A DNA stretch of 8,225 nt from Cesiribacter sp. (lineage in GTDB: Bacteria; Bacteroidota; Bacteroidia; Cytophagales; Cyclobacteriaceae), in contig JASLAE010000418.1 of the NCBI GenBank assembly GCA_030147305.1, positions 1-8,225 on the forward strand, given 5' to 3'. Shown in pieces: positions 1 through 5,544 of this stretch; the first letter of the stretch is position 1; every line of letters starts with the position of its first letter. The notes under the pieces are model-generated. The model made no database searches and had not been told where the DNA came from. It worked only from the letters and a program-made list of their open reading frames with translations. Made by a program: the position numbers and the translations under genes.

Positions 1-505
1 GGAAACTATGCACCAGCTGGATACTGCCGCACAGGAAGCTTTCCTGAGTGCCTTTTACCAGATCAAAGAAAACTTTGTGAAGGTATTCCGTTCGCTGTTT
101 ACAGAAGAAGACGATTGTGACCTGCGCCTTACGGACCCCGACAATCCGCTGGAAACCACCATTGACATTATTGCCAAACCGAAAGGCAAGCGTCCGCTTA
201 CCATCAACCAGCTTTCGGGAGGTGAGAAAACCTTAACCGCTACTTCCCTGCTCTTCAGCATTTACCTGCTCAAACCCGCGCCATTTTGTATTTTTGATGA
301 AGTAGATGCACCCCTGGACGATGCCAACATAGACAAGTTCAATAACATCATCCGTAAATTCTCCGCAGATTCGCAATTCATAATTGTTACCCATAACAAA
401 CGCACCATGGCCAGCACGGATATCATGTACGGAGTTACCATGCTGGAGCTGGGCGTATCCCGCGTAGTGCCGGTAGACCTCAGAGAGTTGGAGGTAGAAT
501 TTTAA
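1..505 (+). CDS. smc: Chromosome segregation protein SMC, C-terminal ATPase half (5'-truncated by window edge)
   Basis: This is the C-terminal end of an SMC ATPase, the core of the bacterial condensin complex that compacts and segregates the chromosome together with ScpA and ScpB. The reading frame is open from base 2, so the N-terminal Walker A half, coiled coils and hinge lie outside the window; the ATG at 8 is internal. Visible motifs are the ABC signature LSGGEK at 212-229, the Walker B strand FCIFDE at 284-301 followed by the D-loop APLDDAN, and the H-loop histidine in IVTHNK around 383-397. The spacing is that of the SMC head domain rather than RecF, RecN or an ABC transporter. The protein ends in a short acidic tail (ELEVEF), with the stop at 503-505. 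The downstream gene is 272 bp away, so no operon partner is visible on this side. RecN or another SMC-like protein is less likely because the EVDAPLDDAN run is typical of true SMC. Confidence 0.95.
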   Translation, partial: ETMHQLDTAAQEAFLSAFYQIKENFVKVFRSLFTEEDDCDLRLTDPDNPLETTIDIIAKPKGKRPLTINQLSGGEKTLTATSLLFSIYLLKPAPFCIFDEVDAPLDDANIDKFNNIIRKFSADSQFIIVTHNKRTMASTDIMYGVTMLELGVSRVVPVDLRELEVEF

Positions 506-549
506 GTTATTGTTCGCTTTGAAACAGGAACAGCTGTGGATGCCAAACG

Positions 550-586
550 GGTATTGATGGCTTAAAGTGCTATTCATGTCAATACC
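550..586. repeat. 8-bp perfect inverted repeat downstream of smc
   Basis: GGTATTGA at 550-557 is exactly matched by its reverse complement TCAATACC at 579-586, separated by 21 bases. It begins 45 bp after the smc stop codon. No T-tract follows, so it is not a classical intrinsic terminator; it could be an RNA 3'-end stabiliser, a protein-binding dyad or chance. The rest of the 506-777 spacer is AT-rich and has no credible ORF. A weaker nested set of complementary blocks (AGGCC at 602-606 with GGCCT at 643-647, and GCGT at 613-616 with ACGC at 627-630) lies just after it. Confidence 0.35.
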
Positions 587-777
587 AAACATTCAGCTTT
601 TAGGCCTAAGAAGCGTCTGGTTCCAAACGCGCTCAGGTCAATGGCCTTCGAGAGGAGACAAATATAAAAAATGAACAATTTTATTACGGCAGGAAGCTTT
701 GTTTTATAAGAAATAGTAACTTCAAGCACAATTTTCTACAGTATAGATTTTACTTAAAAAATCTGCTTTTGCTCAAT

Positions 778-1569
778 ATGCAAGACAGAAGATACGCCTC
801 AGATTTACGCAAGCTGCAAATAGAGTTGGTGCGCATGCAACGGTGGGTGCAGGAAACAAATCAACGGGTACTTATTATATTCGAAGGCAGGGATACTGCC
901 GGCAAGGGCGGCGCCATCTTCCGTTTTGCACACTTCCTAAACCCACGTGCCATGCGCATTGTAGCACTGCCCAAACCCAATGAGGTAGAAAAGGTGCAGT
1001 GGTATTTTCAGCGCTACCTGAAAGAGCTCCCTAACCCGGGTGAGATTGTTTTCTACGACCGCAGCTGGTACAACCGTGCCGTGGTTGAGCCTGTTATGGG
1101 CTTTTGCAGCCCAGGCCAATACCAGCTATTCCTCAAACAGGTGCCCAATGTAGAGCAAATGCTGATCGAGGATGGCATTAAGCTGATTAAATTCTGGTTC
1201 AGCATCGACATTGAGGAGCAGAAACGCCGTCTGATAGAACGCCAGATCAATCCGCTGAAACAGTGGAAAATAAGCACGGTAGACATGCAGGCGCAGCAAA
1301 AATGGCATGAATTTACGCGGTATAAAGAGCTGATGTTTGAGGCTACACATACGCCCTACAGTCCATGGGTAATTGTTAAAGGAAACGACAAAGCCAAAGC
1401 CAGGCTGGAATCGATGCGCTATGTACTTTCACAGATAAAGTTTCCGCAGCGTGGGCTAACGGGTGTTAACCTGCAGCCCGATCCCAGCATTATTCAGCAG
1501 TATGAGCATATGCCTGCCAGTTATGTTGCCAATCTGCAGATTCCAACAAAACCCGAGGAAGAGTTTTAG
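778..1569 (+). CDS. ppk2: Polyphosphate kinase 2 (PPK2), class I-like
   Basis: PPK2 enzymes transfer phosphate reversibly between inorganic polyphosphate and nucleotides; class I members mainly use polyphosphate to phosphorylate nucleoside diphosphates. The 263-residue protein is a single full-length PPK2 domain with a P-loop-kinase fold. Counting from the ATG at 778, the Walker A motif GRDTAGKGG spans residues 37-45, the conserved block LNPR is at 54-57, QWYFQRY at 74-80 and the Walker B segment VFYDRSWYNRA at 91-101, followed by EPVMGF. The lid segment NPLKQWKIS is at 158-166. GKGG rather than GKDG in the P-loop, together with QWYFQRY, points to class I rather than the AMP-phosphorylating class III. 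A TTG at 769 would add three residues, but the ATG is preferred. There is no clear Shine-Dalgarno sequence, which is usual for Bacteroidota. The gene stands alone between two AT-rich spacers. Family assignment is very secure; substrate preference is inferred. Confidence 0.93.
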   Translation: MQDRRYASDLRKLQIELVRMQRWVQETNQRVLIIFEGRDTAGKGGAIFRFAHFLNPRAMRIVALPKPNEVEKVQWYFQRYLKELPNPGEIVFYDRSWYNRAVVEPVMGFCSPGQYQLFLKQVPNVEQMLIEDGIKLIKFWFSIDIEEQKRRLIERQINPLKQWKISTVDMQAQQKWHEFTRYKELMFEATHTPYSPWVIVKGNDKAKARLESMRYVLSQIKFPQRGLTGVNLQPDPSIIQQYEHMPASYVANLQIPTKPEEEF

Positions 1570-1796
1570 ACCTGCTCCGGCTGCTAACATTCCGTAGCCC
1601 ATACCAGTCTATGCAAACCTGAATTACAAATCAAACACCAGCTTTAGTTATTAAAATAAACCAGGCACAAAATCATCAACTTTGTCTTATACATCTTCCC
1701 TGAAAGATTCTTCTCTACTTTCAATTTTATCGCTTTATTATTAGTCTCAACTTTGTTACTATCGCATTCTAAAGAGCTTGAACAACCCTATCTGTT

Positions 1797-2150
1797 ATGA
1801 ATAAAAAACATCTGATTCTCTTTTTCGCTGCTTTCATCATACTTGCCTGCGCCCCTGCGCAGATCATGAAAACCAGTCTTCGCGTTACGGTACTCGATGA
1901 AGTAGGAAATGCTGTGGAAGGTGCGACCATCACCCTCTATGAAAACGAAAAAGACTATCGCAGCTCCCAGAATCCGGCTGCTGAAGCCGTACTCACCAAC
2001 AACAAAGGGATTGCTAAAATTAATGAACTGAAAGCAAAGGCCTATTTTATTGATGTGCGCAAAGACGATAAAAATAATAATGGGGCTGGCATTCAAACCA
2101 ATGTTTTACAGGCCAACCGCATCAACAAAGTAAACATCATCATAGAATAA
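1797..2150 (+). CDS. Small predicted lipoprotein with beta-sandwich-like domain
   Basis: A 117-residue protein of unknown function. Residues 1-17 form a lipoprotein signal peptide: a basic start (MNKK), a hydrophobic stretch and a lipobox ILAC with the lipidated cysteine at position 18. It would be released by signal peptidase II and anchored in the envelope. The mature part (about residues 24-117) has the look of a prealbumin or CNA-B/carboxypeptidase-regulatory-like beta-sandwich: SLRVTVLDEVGNAVEGATITLYE, i.e. a beta strand, a D-x-x-G-x-x-V turn and A-x-I-x-L-Y, then NNKGIAKINEL (the usual 'further strand' turn) and a closing strand NKVNIIIE. Such domains serve as structural or binding modules rather than enzymes. 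Its stop lies 8 bp before a Nudix gene, suggesting cotranscription. The 227-bp spacer upstream is AT-rich and probably holds the promoter. The lipoprotein call is strong; the fold is inferred by eye. Confidence 0.8.
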   Translation: MNKKHLILFFAAFIILACAPAQIMKTSLRVTVLDEVGNAVEGATITLYENEKDYRSSQNPAAEAVLTNNKGIAKINELKAKAYFIDVRKDDKNNNGAGIQTNVLQANRINKVNIIIE

Positions 2151-2158
2151 GCAAGCTG

Positions 2159-2716
2159 ATGACGCGCAACCATTTGCTGGCCCAGCTACAGGCATACAAG
2201 CCTTTTAGTCAGCGTGAACAAACCTTCTTACGAGATATCATGAGCCTGCTGGAACGGGAAGAAAACTGTTTTTTCCGCAGCCGCGCCGAAGGTCATTTCA
2301 CTGCTTCTGCCTGGGTGGTTTCGCCAGACCTAAACCATGTGCTGCTGATGCACCACCGGAAGCTGGACAAATGGTTACAGCCCGGCGGCCATGCCGATGG
2401 GGATACCAACCTGGCCGGGGTGGCCCTGCGCGAAGCTCACGAAGAAAGTGGCCTGACCAGCCTGCGCCTCTTACGCCCAGAAATCTTTGATGTAGACATT
2501 CACCCGATCCCTGCCCGTGGCACAGAGGCACAGCATTTACATTATGATGTACGCTATCTGCTGACTGCTAATCCTCAGGAGCCGCTGGTAGCCAATGGGG
2601 AAAGCAAAGGGTTTGCCTGGGTTGCGCTGCAGGATGTGGAACAACTTACAGCTGCCAATCCGTCTATTTTGCGCATGGTTAGTAAAACGCTGCAGTTGCC
2701 GGTGCTCAACCCATAG
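2159..2716 (+). CDS. Nudix hydrolase
   Basis: Nudix enzymes hydrolyse nucleoside diphosphates linked to another moiety, using a metal-binding helix. The 185-residue protein has an N-terminal helical extension (about 1-47) and a Nudix domain (about 48-170). The Nudix box starts at G77 (PGGHADGD) and runs to L99, with the metal-binding part REAHEES at 91-97. The first glutamate of the consensus GX5E is replaced by Thr83, but the REUXEE glutamates that hold the metal are all present. The preceding WLQPGGHADGD is characteristic of a Nudix subfamily I remember as having this 'GGHxDGD' form, so the change is probably a family trait and not decay. The substrate cannot be told from the sequence. The start is the ATG 8 bp after the lipoprotein stop, consistent with a two-gene transcript. 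The next gene begins 102 bp downstream. Confidence 0.88.
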   Translation: MTRNHLLAQLQAYKPFSQREQTFLRDIMSLLEREENCFFRSRAEGHFTASAWVVSPDLNHVLLMHHRKLDKWLQPGGHADGDTNLAGVALREAHEESGLTSLRLLRPEIFDVDIHPIPARGTEAQHLHYDVRYLLTANPQEPLVANGESKGFAWVALQDVEQLTAANPSILRMVSKTLQLPVLNP

Positions 2717-2818
2717 CAGGTGGGGTTTCATTCTTGTATGGCAGCAGGAAATGAGCACCCTCCATTATATTTTTTTAAAATGTTACGCCAATAAAGGCAT
2801 GCTTATTTAGTTTTTATT

Positions 2819-3241
2819 ATGCAGGATTTTAAATTTAGCCAGACGCTGGAAGTTCGCTACAACGATCTTGATACCATGCGGCATGTAAATAATGCTGTAT
2901 ACCTTACTTATATAGAACAGGCGCGCTCCAGTTATTTAACACATGCCTGCCAGTGGGACTGGAATCAGCTGGGCATGGTGCTGGCTAAAACTGATATAAA
3001 CTATCGCAGACCTATTCATTTTCAGAACAAGCCTACCGTCTGGATTAGAACCAGCAAACTGGGAAAAAGCTCTATTACGCAGGAAGTGGTAATAACAGAA
3101 AAAGATCGGAGCGATCTGGTTTATGCAGATGCCACCATTGTGTTGGTGCATATCGATTATAAGACCACGCGCCCATTACCCTTGCCTGATTACATTCGTA
3201 CCCGCATACAAGCATTTGAAATTACCCGTGTAGAAGTTTAA
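2819..3241 (+). CDS. Acyl-CoA thioesterase, 4HBT/YbgC-type hotdog fold
   Basis: A 140-residue single hotdog-domain protein predicted to hydrolyse acyl-CoA (or acyl-ACP) thioesters in the cytoplasm. The diagnostic N-terminal motif is RYNDLDTMRHVNNAVYLTY (residues 13-31), in which the second aspartate of the D-x-D pair, D18, aligns with the catalytic Asp of 4-hydroxybenzoyl-CoA thioesterase, followed by H22-V-N-N and by IEQAR at 32-36, the start of the long central helix. The usual Gly before HVNN is Arg here. The rest alternates as expected for hotdog strands (TDINYRRPIHF, VWIRTSKLG, ADATIVLVHID). Length matches the family. Whether it prefers medium- or long-chain substrates cannot be read from the sequence. 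It starts the tightly packed group running to 4767: its stop is only 5 bp before the ceramidase-like gene, so the two are very likely cotranscribed. Confidence 0.9.
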   Translation: MQDFKFSQTLEVRYNDLDTMRHVNNAVYLTYIEQARSSYLTHACQWDWNQLGMVLAKTDINYRRPIHFQNKPTVWIRTSKLGKSSITQEVVITEKDRSDLVYADATIVLVHIDYKTTRPLPLPDYIRTRIQAFEITRVEV

Positions 3242-3246
3242 TTGTT

Positions 3247-3957
3247 ATGGAACAAGAGCAGACCTATGCTCCTTTGATAGTGCCCGCAGACGGAGGACCC
3301 AGCTATGCTGAAACCAATCTGCAACATAAAATAGTAGAACCCTGGAATGCAGTTTCCTCTCTGGCCATTTTGTTGCCGGCGCTATACTGGGCAATGCGCA
3401 TTCGTAGAAATTATCGAAATTTTCCCTTGCTAAGCCTCTGCCTTCCGCTGTTATTCCTGGGCGGTCTGGGCAGTACCCTTTTTCATGCTTTTCGCAACCA
3501 CAGAATCTGGCTGCTGCTGGATGTAACGCCTTCTGCCCTGTTAACCCTGCTGCTGGCCCTCTTTTTCTGGATGAAAGTGTTGCCCAAAAAGTGGCTGGCG
3601 CTTCCGCTGCTGCTGGCCCTCTTCCTGATAAGGATGTGGGTGTGGCAGGTATTTCCTTCTCATGCTGCCATTAACGCTTCTTATTTATTAACTGGTATTG
3701 CTTTCTTTGTGCCTCTGCTCCTGCTGCTCAGCCGCACCCAATGGATAGGGGTTCAAAATATCGGACTATCAATTTTCTTCCTTGTCTTAAGCCTCCTGTT
3801 TCGCCAGCTAGACCAGCAGGAAGCTGCAGTAGCTGTATTGCCCATGGGTACCCATTTTCTCTGGCACATCTTCAGTGGCGTGGGCGCTTATTACCTGGGC
3901 TTATATCTATACCAGTTCCGGTTGCAGCACCGCACAGCCCCAGATGCAGCCCTTTAA
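3247..3957 (+). CDS. Alkaline-ceramidase-like membrane hydrolase (CREST superfamily)
   Basis: A 236-residue integral membrane protein with about seven hydrophobic helices (roughly 34-50, 60-80, 87-108, 115-135, 143-161, 168-185, 201-222). It has the signature of the alkaline ceramidase family (PF05875), intramembrane zinc amidases that release sphingosine and fatty acid from ceramide. The key residues line up with human ACER3: S76 and H80 in GLGSTLFH, D92 in LLLD, and H203 and H207 in THFLWH, matching Ser77, His81, Asp92, His217 and His221. Near the N-terminus, E22 and N24 and then E31 in EPWN correspond to ligands of the ACER3 calcium site, although the Asp-Trp pair is replaced by Ser-Tyr. 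The 5-bp gap after the thioesterase gene suggests joint expression and a role in acyl-lipid turnover. The actual substrate is unknown; related bacterial proteins may act on other lipid amides. Membrane family placement is strong; ceramide as substrate is inference. Confidence 0.8.
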   Translation: MEQEQTYAPLIVPADGGPSYAETNLQHKIVEPWNAVSSLAILLPALYWAMRIRRNYRNFPLLSLCLPLLFLGGLGSTLFHAFRNHRIWLLLDVTPSALLTLLLALFFWMKVLPKKWLALPLLLALFLIRMWVWQVFPSHAAINASYLLTGIAFFVPLLLLLSRTQWIGVQNIGLSIFFLVLSLLFRQLDQQEAAVAVLPMGTHFLWHIFSGVGAYYLGLYLYQFRLQHRTAPDAAL

Positions 3958-4000
3958 TATTGAAGAAGCATGCTAAATTCCGGCTCCTGATCTTTATTTC

Positions 4001-4369
4001 ATGAAAGCAATTCTGACAGTTCTGCTGCTTGTTTGTTCCAATGCCTTTATGCTGTTTGCCTGGTATGGCCACCTAAGAATTAAGGAGATGAAATGGGCCG
4101 AAAACCTGGGCATCTTCTCCATCATTCTCATAAGCTGGGGCATTGCTTTCTTTGAATACTGTTTTCAGGTACCTGCCAATCGGATTGGGTTTCGTGGCAC
4201 AGGCGGACCTTTTTCTTTGCTGGAGCTTAAAGTAATGCAGGAGGTTATTACGCTGGTTGTTTTTGTAGCTTTCTCAACCCTGTTCTTCAAAACAGAAACC
4301 TTTAGGTTCAACCACCTGATCGGCTTTGTTTTTTTGATACTGGCCGTATATTTTATCTTTAAGAAATGA
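4001..4369 (+). CDS. DUF486 / DMT-superfamily small membrane protein
   Basis: A 122-residue membrane protein with four hydrophobic helices (about 3-22, 34-51, 77-98, 102-120). It matches the DUF486 family (COG3169), a compact four-helix branch of the drug/metabolite transporter superfamily. Recognisable family features are FAWYGHLR near residues 18-25, SWGIAFFEYCFQVPANRIG at about 45-63, and LELKVMQEVITLVVF in the third helix. No transported substrate is known for this family, and four-helix members of the superfamily generally need to dimerise. It starts 43 bp after the ceramidase-like gene and ends in a 4-base ATGA overlap with the downstream MutT gene, indicating translational coupling. 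Nothing appears truncated. Confidence 0.9.
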   Translation: MKAILTVLLLVCSNAFMLFAWYGHLRIKEMKWAENLGIFSIILISWGIAFFEYCFQVPANRIGFRGTGGPFSLLELKVMQEVITLVVFVAFSTLFFKTETFRFNHLIGFVFLILAVYFIFKK

Positions 4370-4767
4370 TCGCCGTTGCCTGCGCCATAATAGAGTGGCA
4401 GGGAAAGGTGCTGGTAACCCAGCGGGGCCTCCACAAAGCAGAAGGCGGCTTATGGGAGTTTCCCGGCGGCAAACTGGAGGCAGGTGAAACCCCTGAAGCC
4501 TGTATTGTGCGGGAAATCGCAGAGGAGCTGGAGATTGTCATTACACCCTACCAACAGCTGCCGCCAGCTGAACATCATTACGCTAACAAATCAATTCGGC
4601 TTATGCCGCTAATCTGCCGCTGGACCGGCGGAAGCCTGCATTTACATGAACACAACGCCTTTCAGTGGTTAAGAGCGCAGGAGCTGCAGGGGTTAAACTG
4701 GTGCCCCGCCGATATCCCTGTGGTAAAGGCATATCAGGCATGGTTACTCGGGAGGAGCCAGGCTTGA
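4366..4767 (+). CDS. mutT: MutT-type Nudix hydrolase (8-oxo-dGTP diphosphatase-like)
   Basis: A 133-residue Nudix protein close in length and layout to E. coli MutT (129 residues), which removes oxidised 8-oxo-dGTP from the nucleotide pool. The domain begins with a strand AVACAIIEWQGKVLVTQR (residues 3-20), then LWEFPGGK, with the Nudix box from G35 to I57: G35, E41 and REIAEE at 49-54. These are all canonical except the late glycine, which is Glu56 (EELEI instead of EELGI), a substitution I believe is seen in other MutT homologues. A C-terminal WLRAQEL...WCPADIPVV segment matches the part of MutT-like proteins that closes the base-binding site. The ATG at 4366 overlaps the TGA of the DUF486 gene, so translation is probably coupled. 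The gene symbol reflects similarity; other Nudix substrates, such as those of YpfD/NudG-type paralogues, cannot be excluded. Confidence 0.85.
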   Translation: MIAVACAIIEWQGKVLVTQRGLHKAEGGLWEFPGGKLEAGETPEACIVREIAEELEIVITPYQQLPPAEHHYANKSIRLMPLICRWTGGSLHLHEHNAFQWLRAQELQGLNWCPADIPVVKAYQAWLLGRSQA

Positions 4768-4828
4768 TTTTTCGGAGACTTAACACATTTCTACTATCCG
4801 CACGTTCTATAGCATAAACCTGGAAACA

Positions 4829-5383
4829 ATGCTCAAGAAAACCTCTCTGCTCCTGCTTTTTCTCACCCTTAGTTTAGCCTGCCATGCACAATGGCCTTTT
4901 AAAAAAGATGGTAATGAAAAAGACAAGAAAGACAGGCTTAAGCTTTACCAGAGCAGCAGAGGCATTTTACTGGGCTATGAACGCGGGCGCATGGATATGC
5001 TGCAGGTTGGCTACCACTATAACTGGAAAAAACTAAAGCTGCAGAAGCCGGTAATTCGTGCCACAGAAGCGTTCCTGGAATACGCGCCCTTCAACAACGT
5101 TTTGGGTGCAAAGGCAGCTTACTGGCAAAGGCTGGGTCGCCTAAAATTTACTTACGGTGGCCATGTTGGCTTCTTTACAGACTTTGATGAAGCCAGTTTA
5201 AGCATAGGCCCTTCTGTTGGGTTCAGGCTCCTGGGCTTTCATGGCCAACTGGGCTATAACCTGTTTACCAACCCGGAAGTAGATGCAAACAGGCTTTATT
5301 TATCGATAAGTTTCTTTATTCCACAACATACCAAGCTCCGTTCAAAAAAAGGAGATAAGGAGAAGACCATCATGCGGTGGTAG
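4829..5383 (+). CDS. Secreted envelope protein, probably beta-rich or outer-membrane associated, function unknown
   Basis: A 184-residue protein I do not recognise by name. Residues 1-20 form a signal peptide with a KK start, a leucine-rich core and the site CHA before Gln21, typical of signal peptidase I cleavage in Bacteroidota; Cys18 is not in a good lipobox because the -3 position is Ser. The mature protein opens with a highly charged Lys/Asp segment (about 24-39), then alternating polar and hydrophobic stretches with aromatic ends such as GILLGYERG, MLQVGYHYNW, KFTYGGHVGFF, SIGPSVGFRL, GQLGYNLF and LYLSISFFI. These resemble membrane-spanning beta strands of a small barrel. The C-terminus is a basic tail (KLRSKKGDKEK) rather than a terminal aromatic, so outer-membrane insertion is not certain. 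It follows the MutT gene by 61 bp and could be last in that transcript or have its own promoter. The converging terminator lies 112 bp downstream of its stop. Confidence 0.75.
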   Translation: MLKKTSLLLLFLTLSLACHAQWPFKKDGNEKDKKDRLKLYQSSRGILLGYERGRMDMLQVGYHYNWKKLKLQKPVIRATEAFLEYAPFNNVLGAKAAYWQRLGRLKFTYGGHVGFFTDFDEASLSIGPSVGFRLLGFHGQLGYNLFTNPEVDANRLYLSISFFIPQHTKLRSKKGDKEKTIMRW

Positions 5384-5495
5384 CCTGGCTTGGCTAAGTC
5401 TTGAGAAATTTGCTGAATAGGTAATTATTGTACCTGCAGGATGATGGCAAAACCAATTGAAGCCTCTACAGGCTACAGTCCTTATACTGAAAACA

Positions 5496-5528
5496 AAAAA
5501 GAAGCCCACCAATGGCAGGCTTCTTTTT
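5496..5528. terminator. Bidirectional intrinsic terminator between convergent genes
   Basis: An 11-bp perfect stem pairs AAAAAGAAGCC (5496-5506) with GGCTTCTTTTT (5518-5528) around an 11-base loop. The GC-containing upper part is flanked by an A-run on one side and a T-run on the other, so on either strand the transcript ends in a U-tract after the hairpin. It lies 112 bp after the + strand gene ending at 5383 and 16 bp after the stop of the - strand gene ending at 5545, which is where a shared terminator for convergent units is expected. Confidence 0.85.
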
Positions 5529-5544
5529 ATACTTGGCAAATACA

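Noticed and set aside
233..592. A 119-codon - strand open frame over the smc end and spacer
   Set aside because: It overlaps the conserved SMC Walker B and H-loop region in antisense and its product has no recognisable features.
742..777. Possible Bacteroidota -7 element (TAGATTTT at 744-751) upstream of ppk2
   Set aside because: It matches seven of eight consensus positions, but no -33 TTG lies at the expected distance, so a promoter call is not supported.
2595..2810. A 71-codon + strand open frame over the end of the Nudix gene
   Set aside because: It is an out-of-frame shadow of the Nudix gene with a Cys/Arg/Trp-rich translation.
5419..5440. AGGTA/TACCT hairpin and the 8-bp palindrome CCTGCAGG
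   Set aside because: They are too short to call a regulatory site, and palindromes of this size occur by chance.
5461..5474. AGCC...GGCT short hairpin just before the terminator
   Set aside because: The stem is only 4 bp of continuous pairing, with no T-tract; the adjacent 11-bp hairpin explains termination.
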